Both the position numbers and the translations under genes were made by a program. This document shows, one piece after another, positions 24,158-32,764 of a DNA stretch of 38,495 bases. Source of the DNA: Pseudomonadota bacterium (GTDB taxonomy: Bacteria > Myxococcota > Myxococcia > Myxococcales > Myxococcaceae); NCBI GenBank assembly GCA_023426545.1, contig JAFAAN010000101.1:1-38495 (forward strand). The letters are read 5' to 3'. Numbering within the stretch: position 1 is the first letter of the stretch; each line of letters opens with the position of its first letter. The notes below the pieces were generated by a model. It saw only the letters and a program-made list of their open reading frames with translations, was not told where the DNA came from and ran no database searches.

Positions 24158-24651
24158 TCATTGCGCGGCCGTTTGGCGATTCCCGCCAGGGATGGGCAAA
24201 GGCCATACGGGGTATAGGGCTACCCAGGCCTCGCGGACGCGGTCGAGCAGCGTGAGGAGCGTGGCCGAGTCCAGTCCCTGGGCGGGAGCAGGGGAGGACG
24301 CCCACCATGCAAAGTTGAAGAGACAGGCGACGGCGTTGGCCTGAATCAGCGCTTGAAGCCGGGGCAGGGCGCCTCCGCTCTGCTTGAGCAGCGCCAGTCC
24401 TTGGCTCTCCAGGGGACCCAGCGTGGTGTCCGGACCGCGGTACTCCGGGCCGTACCATGCCTCGATGAATCGAATGGGGCCTTGGATGTGGCGATTGAAG
24501 GTGTCCAGGTCCTCGGCGGGGACCCACAGCTCCTGGTGGAGGCTGTTGCCCACGGTTTGCACGGTGAAGCGCGAGAGAGAGTCCGCATCCACGTCGAAGG
24601 TCGTGCGGTGCGTCCTGAAGCAAACGGCGCGAATGTGGCCACCACTGAAGG
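24158..24651 (-). pseudogene. Hypothetical protein, probably 5'-truncated by a transposase relic
   Basis: The minus-strand frame is open from ~24657 to the TGA at 24158. It encodes about 160 residues of good myxobacterial codon use (FTVQTVGNSLHQELWVPAED, HIQGPIRFIEAWYGPEY). No domain was recognised. The coding signal continues up to about 24650 without a convincing start, exactly where plus-strand transposase similarity begins, so the 5' end seems to have been removed by the insertion. A GTG at 24592 could still give a 144-residue product. It lies just upstream of the sigma-factor operon on the same strand. Confidence 0.5.
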
Positions 24652-25093
24652 CGGCCTACCGGTGGGTCGAGCGCGCCGCCGAAATCCTCACCAATGCCTC
24701 GGGGCAGGAAAGCTGCCACGTCACAAGGCGCATGGCGAGCCTTGTCAGCGCACTCAAGCACACCGTGCGACGCACCCGTTCACCCCACCGCGCGGCCCTG
24801 GCGCATTTCCTCTTGGAGACGCGTTGCTATTGGCCCGGCCTCTTCCATTGCTACGATGTCCCCGGCCGTGCCTCGCACGGACAATAACTTGGAGCACCTG
24901 TTTGGTAGTTGCCGCTACCACGAGCGCCGAGCTCGTGTCGGCGTCGCGGAGGAGGGAGCCTGATGGTGCGCAGGCAGGTGCGAGTCGTCGCTGCAGTCGC
25001 TACGCGGTTGGCCCCCGATTCCGGGCCGCTCCTAATGCCTACCTCGCCGCGATTGAGAGGGAGTTCAGGAGAGCTTTGCCGGCGCAGTTCTAA
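24633..25093 (+). pseudogene. Frameshifted transposase relic (family not identified)
   Basis: Transposase-like sequence is spread over several frames. 24633-24887 encodes KAAYRWVERAAEILTN through CYWPGLFHCYDVP and then hits a stop. The next frame carries VPRTDNNLEHLFGSCRYHER, a D-N-x-L-E-x-x-F signature like the C-terminal catalytic part of several IS transposases. The frame after that carries VRRQVRVVAAVATRLAP, and the end AIEREFRRALPAQF is in the third frame before TAA at 25091-25093. At least three frameshifts and a missing N-terminal half make it non-functional. No terminal inverted repeats were recognised. Its tail overlaps the metalloprotease stop. Confidence 0.7.
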
Positions 25094-25827
25094 AGAGCTG
25101 TCACGACTCCAATTGAAGCGATGAATGAAGGGCCAATTCCATAGATGTACTGCGTGCCCAGCACATCGGTGGCGCTTAGTTCGCCCCCGTTGGTCCATCG
25201 TGGGTTGCAATAGTTCATGACCGAAGACAAGTCCCATAAGCCGAACGTCGCTGTTCCGTTCGAGCCTTGTGCCTCCTCGGGGCATGGAGGGGTGTCTGGA
25301 CGGTTCTGCTCGTGGGCAAATCCCAGTGCATGGCCAAATTCATGAACGGCGACTGAATCGATACATGAGTCTATGGTGCTCTGGCAGGATTCTCCCCAGT
25401 TCTGGAATGTGAAGTTCAGCACCATCCCATCGTCGACATTTTGGATGTTTGTGCCGAGGCCTCCCTGTGTGCGGGGTTGTTCGTCTTTGATGGTGATTCT
25501 GATCCCTGAGTAGTCTGATGTGCAGTTTGCCCATTCTTTGAAGTCAAAATGGCCAACGAAGCCCCATGTTCTACGTATTGCGTCCCGGACCAATTCCTTT
25601 TCCCGCGCAAATCCAGGCGTTTTCCAGCAGACCGTTATTGGGGTCTCGCCATTGGTCCGGCGCCACCAGAGCGCATATTCGTCGTAATATAGGTCAGACT
25701 CGATCGACGAGACTGTCTGCGGCGTGCTGACGTCTGTGTCGTCAGTCTGTGTGGGGCCGCAAGCCACGAACGGCAAGAATGCGAGCAGGCTCGCTTTGGT
25801 GAATTGCGCGCAGTGGTGTATCTTCAT
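25090..25827 (-). CDS. Secreted zinc metalloprotease lipoprotein (metzincin-like)
   Basis: 245 residues from ATG 25827. It has a lipoprotein signal with Cys23 (FLPFVAC). The zinc site HEFGHALGFAH (His162, Glu163, His166, His172) is the metzincin H-E-x-x-H-x-x-G-x-x-H pattern, followed by the Met-turn Met204 in SSVMNYC. Six Cys in the mature part could form disulfides. It fits matrixin/astacin-like small secreted proteases of myxobacteria, which would serve prey or matrix degradation (inference). The gene is clearly AT-richer than its surroundings and uses rarer codons, suggesting recent acquisition. The upstream ORF extension (to 26091) is not protein-like. No convincing Shine-Dalgarno sequence was seen. 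Confidence 0.85.
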   Translation of the reverse strand: MKIHHCAQFTKASLLAFLPFVACGPTQTDDTDVSTPQTVSSIESDLYYDEYALWWRRTNGETPITVCWKTPGFAREKELVRDAIRRTWGFVGHFDFKEWANCTSDYSGIRITIKDEQPRTQGGLGTNIQNVDDGMVLNFTFQNWGESCQSTIDSCIDSVAVHEFGHALGFAHEQNRPDTPPCPEEAQGSNGTATFGLWDLSSVMNYCNPRWTNGGELSATDVLGTQYIYGIGPSFIASIGVVTAL

Positions 25828-26149
25828 GATCCCGGTCTTTTTGTGTCGAGTTCGAATGGGTGCATCTTTTGTCCGTAGAGACGGATGCTGTGCTTGGTGA
25901 CGAGTCTCCAGCCTTGGGTCTGATTCTGTTGCGCTGGTGTACTCTTGGCAGCTCTTGAGCCGGTGAGTGGCGTCCAAAACGCACAAATGCCGCGCTGTAG
26001 GTCGAGCGTCAGGTGTCAGTCGACCTTGTTGGATTTCGAGATAAGGTGTGCCAAACCTTGAGGGCTCCATTGAGTCGAAATTGATATTCAATGGATAGGG
26101 AGAGACTTCCCAGCTTCCGGGCTGCCGTGAGATTCTCTAGCGATCTGTG
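25828..26149. other. Intergenic stretch upstream of the metalloprotease
   Basis: 322 bp, AT-richer than most of the window. The only structure I see is the inverted repeat at 26066-26095. No recognisable promoter pair or small gene was found. Confidence 0.5.
26066..26095. promoter_or_regulatory. 8-bp inverted repeat (TCCATTGA/TCAATGGA)
   Basis: Perfect 8-bp arms with a 14-nt spacer, 55 bp downstream of the small exported protein stop and ~240 bp upstream of the protease start. There is no T-run, so an operator is as likely as a terminator. Confidence 0.3.
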
Positions 26150-26509
26150 CTACACGGCCCAGATGTCGATGGCGTAGACTGTGCAGCCCCAGCCGGTAGT
26201 CGTGACGGTTTCGTCGGTGTAGACGGTGATTCGCTTGCTGGCCAGGAATGCCGACATGAGAGTCGAGTACATCGTCTTCAATCCCTCTGCAGTGACGCCC
26301 CGGACTCCAGCAACGACTGCGCCGCGAGTGTTGAGCCAGTGCCCATTGGTGCAAAGCGCTGGGCTGCCTGTCAGTTGGACGCTGATGCTGCCCGCGCTGT
26401 CGAACTGAATATGGGAGATGGTGCCCGTGACTGTGGCGGCCCGCGCCTCTCCTGTGTACGCCAGTGCGGCAGCAACCAGCAGGGACTTCGAAATAAGGGA
26501 CCCGTTCAT
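26150..26509 (-). CDS. Small exported protein of unknown function
   Basis: 119 residues from ATG 26509 with GGAG 7 nt upstream. It has a clear Sec signal peptide (SLLVAAALAYTGEARA, cleavage before ATVTG), leaving a mature protein of ~95 residues with beta-rich pattern (VTGTISHIQFDSAGSISVQL) and two Cys (ALCTNG, WGCTVY). I do not recognise a family with certainty. It has its own promoter (see 26596-26624) and lies in the AT-rich island beside the metalloprotease on the same strand; a shared extracellular role is possible but not shown. Confidence 0.75.
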   Translation of the reverse strand: MNGSLISKSLLVAAALAYTGEARAATVTGTISHIQFDSAGSISVQLTGSPALCTNGHWLNTRGAVVAGVRGVTAEGLKTMYSTLMSAFLASKRITVYTDETVTTTGWGCTVYAIDIWAV

Positions 26510-27009
26510 GGTGAGTGCTCCGTTGAGTGATGAGGTTTTGTGGTCTGCTTTGTGCGGCATTTGGCAGGGTTGGCTTGCGGTAAATGCCGTGCGCCTCTGT
26601 AGATTGGCGGCATTGGGGTGTCAATCCTTATTTAAGAAGTGCTGGTGCTTTGGGAGATACCCCTTGATAGGCAATTAGAGCCTCGAATCAGTTGTGAGGG
26701 TAGAGGCTGCATGGGTCATCGTGCAGCAACTGAGGATGAGGCATTCGCATCCGTTTAGTCCTATAGGTATAATTTGAATCACGCGCCCCCGTGCCCGGTA
26801 GTGGCATCGCTTGGCGACGGCTTGGTGGTGACGTTGCCAGTGACTCCAGTGGAGGACCATCCGCGTCCGTTTAGCGCGAAGAGGAAAATCAGAGCAGAGT
26901 CAAAGGGATAAGGGCAGCCGAGCAGGCATGCTCTCCGAAACGAAGTGGCTGGGAGCACTCTTTCGGGATGCAGAAGAGCACTCCAAGGACGAAGGTGGCA
27001 GAGGGGGGT
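26510..27009. other. 500-bp AT-rich gap without a gene
   Basis: Holds the promoter of the small exported protein. The remainder up to the transposase relic shows no supported ORF, RNA gene or long inverted repeat by eye. Confidence 0.5.
26596..26624 (-). promoter_or_regulatory. Sigma-70-type promoter of the small exported protein
   Basis: On the minus strand: -35 TTGACA (26624-26619), 17-nt spacer, -10 TACAGA (26601-26596). The -35 box is a perfect match and the spacing is ideal; the -10 is weak. The start would be near 26589, giving a leader of ~80 nt to ATG 26509. Confidence 0.5.
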
Positions 27010-27757
27010 GCGCGCGCTCGTGTCGGCAGAGGACATCCTGGAGGCCGCGCGTCGGCTGGGGGCGTTGCAGCGCCAGCGCAAGGTGGACGTGGTGGCACTG
27101 GTGGAGTCCACCGTGGCTACGGTGACGCCCATGCCCGGTACGCAGACGATGGCTTTCGCCAACTACCTGGCGCTCACCGGGGAATGCTGTCACCCAGCGC
27201 CTTCTTTGAGTGATTCAGTCAAGCCTTCGGGCAGTTGATGCGCGAGGTGGCGAGCCGAGCCATCCTGGCAGTGCGCGTAGCCGCCGGCGAGGACAAGCCC
27301 TTCATCGAGTTGGGGGCGCTGCTGGAGGAATTCGCAGACGTAAAGGTAGCCGACTCCACGTGCCAACTGTTGAAGCGGCTGGCGGCGGATTGGGCGCCGT
27401 CCACCAGCGAGGCGAGGCCGGCGGCCTTCACGTGGCACGCGCGGTGTCTCTGCGCGACGAGTTGCCGGTGGCCGACGGGGTGACGCCCCAGCGCACGCAG
27501 GACACGCGCGCACTGCCTGAGGGGGCGCTGGCGCTCTGCACGCTGACCTTCATGGACCTGGGGTACACGGTCACCGGCCGCTTCCTCGACGCGATTGATG
27601 CCGGAGCCCACTTCTTGGTGCGGCTGAAGGCCGAATATGCTCCGAAGGTGCTTCGGGTGCACGTAGGCAAGGGCGAGCGCATGGTCTTCGTCAGATAGAC
27701 GCGCTCTTGAAGGGAGTCCTCCAGGCCGATGGTGGCGTCATCGACGTGGAGGTGCCG
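27010..27757 (+). pseudogene. IS4-like transposase relic, frameshifted and 3'-truncated
   Basis: The similarity runs through several frames. First come VSAEDILEAARRLGALQRQR and VALVESTVATVTPMPGTQ; a shift then leads to LSPSAFFE, an in-frame TGA and FSQAFGQLMREVASRAIL. The next parts are DVKVADSTCQLLKRLAAD (first catalytic Asp), a further shift at ~27440, and LTFMDLGYTVTGRFLDAIDA (second Asp) with FLVRLKAEYAPKVL. A last shift gives LKGVLQADGGVIDVEVP, where it breaks off exactly at the methyltransferase stop. The order and motifs are those of IS4-family DDE transposases; the catalytic Glu region is lost. It is non-functional. Confidence 0.75.
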
Positions 27758-28852
27758 TCATGCGCGCTTGGCGAGCAGTACGCCGTCCTGATGCGTGCCG
27801 TGGGCATGTTGGAAGAACTCGCGAATTTCGAAGAAGCGCCCCCACTTCTCGCTGATGTACGGAGTTGTGTAGAACGTATGCATGTTCTGGAAGGGAGAGG
27901 GCATGTAGCGCAGGACCACGCGTTCAGCTGGCATTGGCTGCTCAAACCATGAGGGGGGCACCGGGTTGGTGGCCGACTCCACGCTCTTGTATGGGTGGTT
28001 GGTGAGATGTTGCCGAATCGGGTTGGCGGGATCCTTCAGCCCATCCCATGTGCGTTCGGTGTGCAGTGAAATGAACGCAATGCCTCCTGGCTTCAGAACG
28101 CGGCGAAACTCTAGCAGCCACGACTCTTCGAACTCGTCCATGTGGGTAAAGACAGAGCCACAGAAGACCAGGTCGATGGATGCATCCGGAATGGGGAGTG
28201 ACGGGACGATGCTGTTCTGGAAATAGAACCCACGCGGAGGCAGGTACTTGTTCATCCACCGGACGGCGTTCGAATAAAGGCCGGTGCCGTAGACTTCTGC
28301 GTTCGGCGAGTGCGCGATGAAGTGTCGAAGCACACGGCCCGACGAACACGCGAAATCCAGGAAACGGAAGTTCGAGTCTGGAGCAACCCCCGACGACTCC
28401 AGTAACCCACGAAGAAAGAGGTAGTCGCTCAGGCCATTGAGTCAATAGCTGACATGCTGCTCACCGAAGTAGTGGGCGCGGTCTTCCGTGCGCGGCAGAG
28501 GCGCAGTGTCTGTCGAGACGAACGTCTGGAGTTTCTCTTCGGAAAGGGCGTGCAACAGCTTGGTCTGGATGGTGCCGTCATCGCCGAAGAGACCGCGGAG
28601 AACCTGGCTGACAGGCTGCTCGCCATGTTGGGTGCGCAAGAGTTCCGCAACGGGGGGGAGGGCCTCGCGCAGTGGCCGGTCCGGGAGTGTCCACACCGCA
28701 CTGGTGGGGTCCGGAGCCGCCGGCGCGACCGGTTGGGGCTCAGGGGGAGGCAACCAAGGCTTCAATCGATGGATGACTTTACGAGCTGCGGATTTTACCA
28801 GGGGCTTGAGGCGCTTGGTCATGATTCTCCGGGACCGTTCGAGTATGGCCAT
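27758..28852 (-). pseudogene. SAM-dependent methyltransferase interrupted by one in-frame TGA
   Basis: Two open segments in the same frame, 28852-28442 (136 residues) and 28441-27758, are separated only by TGA at 28444-28442. Reading through gives a coherent 364-residue class I methyltransferase. It has an N-terminal basic/Pro-rich helix region, then GEQHVSY-[stop]-LNGLSDYLFLRG, motif I FLDFACSSGRVLRHF, acidic loop ASIDLVFCGSVFTHMDE, and EFRRVLKPGGIAFISLH. The start ATG 28852 has GAGGAAC upstream. The stop falls where a Trp would fit, so a single TGG-to-TGA change is likely. A shorter product from an internal start would lack part of the fold. Such enzymes often sit in glycan or secondary-metabolite loci; the substrate is unknown. 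Confidence 0.72.
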
Positions 28853-29066
28853 CGGTTCCTCGCTCTACTCCGGTTGAGGTAAAGGGGGGAGTTTCTTGCC
28901 AATCTGTAATGGCCAAGCGACTGCAAGCACTCCACTTGGGACCCGGCTGCTGCCGCGCCCCGGCTCAAGAGGTTCGCTACTTCCTCGGCTCTCCCAGTGG
29001 CCCGACTCGATCCGCCGAGGTACGAATAAGGCCATGAGGAAAAGCGTTGGGCGGCCGGTGATCCCG

Positions 29067-31106
29067 TCAAAACGCCGTGCCGTCCACCCGCTGCCCAGGC
29101 GAAGCCTCGACTCCAGGTGACAGCCGCGTATGCGGCGCCCAGGTCCCGGTGGCGCTCCCATCCGGGCTCCGGTTGTAGGAGATGCCCTTCGTCGTGTCCT
29201 GGTAGCCCGCGCTGTCCTGCACCGAATTGTCCGGCCGCACCAGGTACACGGTGTCGCCGCTGCTGCCTTGATTGACGCCCCGGTTGAAGTACAGCCCGCC
29301 GCCCGAGGCGAACGTGGCGTTCGTCGCGCCCACGGGCACCGCCGTCGGACCCGAGTACACGACATACGCCTTGCCCGGCTGAATCATCGTCCCGGGAGGG
29401 AACTCATGCCGGGTGGGGTCGATCCCCGCTTGTGAGTTGGCGTCGTGGAGCTTCCAGCCGCCCAGGTCCACCGCCGTGGTGCCCGCGTTGACCAGCTCGA
29501 CGAACTGCTGGTCGTAGTCCGGCGTCGTCGAGTCTGGGAGGTCACGCGTCTGGGGCAGGTACTCGTTGATGAACACCGGGTACTGCGTCCCGCCGTCCCC
29601 CGTGCCGTCAGTGCCCGCCTTGCCGAAGTTGAAGCGGCTGATGATGGGGTAGTGGTCGGACGTGGTGTAACGGTAGCTGGGAATGGTCGGGCGCAGCACT
29701 GTCGTCGAGTTGGGGATGTAGTTCGCCCACAGCTCGTTGGAGACGAGCTGGTGGTCGATGAACGTGCTCCGGCTCGCCGTGCTGCCCACGCCCGCCAGGG
29801 ACAGGGCCTCGGTGGTGAACGCGTAGCGGGCCGTGTCGCTGACGAAGTTCTGGTACGGCGACGCGAACTTCCAGCCAGTGGCCGGATTGGTCGCGGTGGA
29901 CTCGTCCACGTCGTCATTCCAATCGCCAATCACCATGACCCGCTGCGTGGGCAGGCGCACGTCCAGGTAGTCCTTGAGCGCCCTGCCCGCGGACAGGCGC
30001 CGCGCGTAGTCCTGCTCGCCTGTGTATGCCTTCATGTGGAGGACCAGCGCCGTCACGTCCACCGTGGAGCCATCGCGCTGGACGCGCAGGTCCACCCGGA
30101 GCGGGGGGCGCCCTCCGAAGTCGTAGCTGGAGCTCAGCAGCACCACGTCCGCCCGCAGCACCTGCACCACGTCCGACTTGAACAGCACGCCCACCTTCTG
30201 GTCGTTGGCCCCGTAGTAGGTCGTTCCCGACGACACGCGCGAGCCATCGTCTGCGAGGAAGCCGTCGTACCCCGGGAGCCGCGCCTTCAGCTCGTTGAAC
30301 TGGGCCGTGCTGACGATCTCCGCCAGGCCCCAGAAGTCCACGCCCGCGTCAGCGATGACGGCGTGCACGTTGGTCAGCTGCAGCGGGTCATCGTTCGGGC
30401 CGTTGATCGGGTCCCCGAACCACTCGATGTTCCAGTTCGCCACCGACAGCGGGAAGCTCGTCTCCGGCCCACCGTCGGGCAACGTGGGCCCTCCGTCGGG
30501 CAACTCTCCGGGGGCCAGCACCTGGAGCCCGAGCTGGACTTCGGCCTTGGCGCCGTGGGCGTCATGGACGCGCAAGGTGACGGGGTACGTGCCCTCGCCC
30601 TGCGGCTGGCCGCTCAGCACGCCATCCGGCGTCAGCGAGAGGCCCGTGGGCAGCGAGCCCTCCACCACCTCCCATTGCAGGGGCGGGCGCCCGCCCGTGG
30701 CGGCGAGCACGTGCTCATAGCTGCCGCCCGCGGTGGCCGCGGGGAGCGCGTCGTTGATGACCTCGGGCCGCGCCCAGATTTTCAGCGAGTACGTGCGCAC
30801 GTTCTCGGCGCCGTTCGCGTCCCGCACCGTCACCGTGAGCGGGTAGTCACCCGCCTCGGTGCCCGGCCCGACCAGCCGTCCCTCTCCCGTATAGAAGGAG
30901 AAGCCCGGCGGGGGCGGCGACACCTGGTAGCGCAGGGGGGGCTCGCCCCCGGTCGCGGTGAACATCGCCTCGTAGGCGAGCCCCACCGTGGTGGGGGACA
31001 GCTCGACGGCGGGCAACTGCGGCACGCCAGAGGTTCCGCGCCCATCGGAGCAGGCGCACAGCAGGGTGAGGACGGCGAGCATCCCCGCCATTCGGGCTGA
31101 CGACAT
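29067..31106 (-). CDS. Lipoprotein with endonuclease/exonuclease/phosphatase and lamin-tail domains
   Basis: 679 residues from ATG 31106. The lipobox is LCAC with Cys19. Two Ig-like putative domains follow (~35-110 and ~115-197; GLAYEAMFTATGGEPPL and GGSYEHVLAATGGRPPL). The EEP nuclease domain (~218-520) has NWNIEW (Glu228), GLAEI (Glu263), VIGDWNDDVDE and TSDHYPI, the metal and catalytic residues of the DNase I-like fold. A lamin-tail domain closes the protein (~535-665; FINEYLP, FVELVNAGTTAVDLGGWKL). This is the layout of bacterial secreted nucleases. It probably degrades extracellular DNA or phosphoesters at the cell surface (inference). No immunity or secretion gene is adjacent. Confidence 0.87.
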   Translation of the reverse strand: MSSARMAGMLAVLTLLCACSDGRGTSGVPQLPAVELSPTTVGLAYEAMFTATGGEPPLRYQVSPPPPGFSFYTGEGRLVGPGTEAGDYPLTVTVRDANGAENVRTYSLKIWARPEVINDALPAATAGGSYEHVLAATGGRPPLQWEVVEGSLPTGLSLTPDGVLSGQPQGEGTYPVTLRVHDAHGAKAEVQLGLQVLAPGELPDGGPTLPDGGPETSFPLSVANWNIEWFGDPINGPNDDPLQLTNVHAVIADAGVDFWGLAEIVSTAQFNELKARLPGYDGFLADDGSRVSSGTTYYGANDQKVGVLFKSDVVQVLRADVVLLSSSYDFGGRPPLRVDLRVQRDGSTVDVTALVLHMKAYTGEQDYARRLSAGRALKDYLDVRLPTQRVMVIGDWNDDVDESTATNPATGWKFASPYQNFVSDTARYAFTTEALSLAGVGSTASRSTFIDHQLVSNELWANYIPNSTTVLRPTIPSYRYTTSDHYPIISRFNFGKAGTDGTGDGGTQYPVFINEYLPQTRDLPDSTTPDYDQQFVELVNAGTTAVDLGGWKLHDANSQAGIDPTRHEFPPGTMIQPGKAYVVYSGPTAVPVGATNATFASGGGLYFNRGVNQGSSGDTVYLVRPDNSVQDSAGYQDTTKGISYNRSPDGSATGTWAPHTRLSPGVEASPGQRVDGTAF

Positions 31107-31315
31107 GTCCGCGGGCTCCAGCGCGGGCTTCGAGGAGAGGGGCCCGCGAAGCGGGCACTCTAGCCTCGGCCCGCACTGGCATGCACGAGGCAATGGCCGC
31201 CGTCATCGCGCGTGTTTCACCTCAAGGAAGCGCGGAAGGTTTTGCGCTCCCGGGCAGGCGTGGAGTGGAATGGCGGTCTCAGGGGGGACGTCCGCCCCAA
31301 CGGAGGACACAGCAC

Positions 31316-31822
31316 ATGGCCAACAAGTGGGACAAGCAGCTGATGGACTTCCTCAAGCGCACCGGTGACGAGCTCAAGCGCACCACCGATGACCTCCGAG
31401 GAGAGGCGCAGCGTTTGCTCAAGGAAGTGAAGGACCCGCAGAACCAGGCCAAGGTGAAGGAGGGCCTGGAGCAGCTGCGCACCTGGGCCGCCAGCACCAG
31501 CAAGGTGGCGGCGGAGAAGATTGAAGTCGCCGTGCGTCAGGTCGAGGGCGCCGTCGAGCGCGCCTTCAAGGCCGACGAGGGCGCCGAGCAGGCGGCCCCT
31601 CCGCGCTCCGCTCCCGAGAAGACCGGGCCCGCCACGGAGGCGAGGGCCACCACCAAGGGCGGCGCCTCCCGCCCCGCCGCCAAGAAGGGGGGCGCCAAGT
31701 CCATTGGCCGCAAGAAGCCCGCGGCCAAGGGGGCCACGACGAAGACGGCCAAGAAGGCCGCGCCGGGTTCCAAGAAGACCATTGGCCGGACGAAGAAGCC
31801 GGCGGCGAAGCCCACCGCCTGA
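31316..31822 (+). CDS. Histone-H1-like protein with Lys/Ala-rich tail
   Basis: 168 residues from ATG 31316 with GGAGG 9 nt upstream. Residues 1-95 form a charged amphipathic helix region (WDKQLMDFLKRTGDELKR, EGLEQLRTWAASTSKVAAEK), probably coiled-coil. Residues ~100-168 are Lys/Ala/Pro/Gly-rich with AAKKGG, KKPAAKG and IGRKKP/IGRTKKP repeats, as in bacterial histone-H1-like proteins. It is probably a nucleoid- or polyanion-binding protein. It lies divergent from the nuclease lipoprotein and ~100 bp upstream of grpE on the same strand. The function of the N-terminal part is not known. Confidence 0.75.
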   Translation: MANKWDKQLMDFLKRTGDELKRTTDDLRGEAQRLLKEVKDPQNQAKVKEGLEQLRTWAASTSKVAAEKIEVAVRQVEGAVERAFKADEGAEQAAPPRSAPEKTGPATEARATTKGGASRPAAKKGGAKSIGRKKPAAKGATTKTAKKAAPGSKKTIGRTKKPAAKPTA

Positions 31823-31928
31823 GCGTGAAGTTCCGCTCCATGTGAACTCGCCTGCCTGGGGGCCGTCAGGTTTCCTTTGTTCTTCTCGCTATTTGGAACG
31901 CCCTGCGGCGCGTGAGATAGTGCGCGGC

Positions 31929-32759
31929 GTGGCCGGGTCCAACGACAAGAGTGGAATCCAGACGGAAATCGGGCAGGACGTCATCGACGCGGCGATGCGC
32001 AGCGTCGAGCGTCGCGGGAATGCAGAGGGCGAAGTGACCGGCGCCGAGGCGGGAGCCGAAGCGCCCCCATCCCCTGAGGAGGCGCCTCCCGCCGCGGCCG
32101 AGTCCGCGCCGGACGATGTGGCGGCGCTCCGCCAGCAGGTGGAGACGCTCCAGGCGCAGCTCGAGCTCAGCCAGGCCAAGGGCCGTGAGATGATGGAGCG
32201 CCTGCGCGAGGCCCACGAGCGCGCCAAGGAGGCGCAGGAGCGCACCCTGCGTCACGCCGCGGACCTGGAGAACTACCGCAAGCGCGCGCAGAAGGAGAAG
32301 GAGGAGGTCCAGCGCTTCGGCGTGGAGAAGCTGCTCAAGGACCTGCTCCCCGTGGTGGACAACCTCGACCGCGCGCTCGAAGCGGCGACGAAGTCACCGG
32401 ACCTGGACAGCTTCGAGAAGGGCGTGGCCATGACGCGCAAGTCCTTCGAGGACGCGCTCGGCCGCCACGGCGTGAAGGGCTTCAGCGCCAGGGGGCAGCC
32501 GTTCGACCCGCGCGTACACGAGGCCATCCAGCAGGTGGAGACCGCGGAGGTCCCCGCCGGCCACGTCGTCCAGGAGGTCGTGCGCGGCTTCTTCCTCAAC
32601 GACCGGCTGGTGCGCCCGGCCATGGTCGTCGTCGCGCGCGCGCCCACGGCGCCCGCAGTGACGAGCGAGCCCGGCGCAGCCGCTGAATCCGCCACTACCG
32701 ATACCGGGGCGCCCGCCGCGCCCGAACAGACCGAGAACTCTTCTGGGGGGAGCCAGTAA
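31929..32759 (+). CDS. grpE: GrpE nucleotide-exchange factor (probably GrpS)
   Basis: About 276 residues from GTG 31929 (GTG 31920 is an alternative; the Shine-Dalgarno sequence is weak for both). An acidic Ala/Pro/Glu-rich N-terminus is followed by the long GrpE coiled coil (~residues 65-125; LRQQVETLQAQLELSQ, LRHAADLENYRKRAQKEKEE). The beta head domain contains LLPVVDNLDRALEA, FDPRVHEAIQQVE and GFFLNDRLVRPAMVVVA. It releases ADP from DnaK. The extended C-terminal tail (~40 Ala/Thr/Pro residues) is unusual. It stands 5 bp upstream of dnaK. In M. xanthus a grpE homologue, grpS, precedes sglK; the same pair is inferred. No CIRCE-like operator was seen. Confidence 0.88.
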   Translation: MAGSNDKSGIQTEIGQDVIDAAMRSVERRGNAEGEVTGAEAGAEAPPSPEEAPPAAAESAPDDVAALRQQVETLQAQLELSQAKGREMMERLREAHERAKEAQERTLRHAADLENYRKRAQKEKEEVQRFGVEKLLKDLLPVVDNLDRALEAATKSPDLDSFEKGVAMTRKSFEDALGRHGVKGFSARGQPFDPRVHEAIQQVETAEVPAGHVVQEVVRGFFLNDRLVRPAMVVVARAPTAPAVTSEPGAAAESATTDTGAPAAPEQTENSSGGSQ

Positions 32760-32764
32760 CCAAC

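Noticed and set aside
26041..26060. Sigma-54-like element (TTTGGCACACCTTATC on the minus strand) upstream of the metalloprotease
   Set aside because: TGGCAC is present but the -12 TTGC element is missing at the right spacing.
24593..27757. Intact insertion sequences
   Set aside because: Both transposases have several frameshifts or stops, one lacks its N-terminal half and the other its 3' end; no terminal inverted repeats were found by eye.
28442..28444. TGA as a selenocysteine codon
   Set aside because: Trp fits the position, no SECIS-like hairpin was apparent directly downstream, and the family is not a known selenoprotein.
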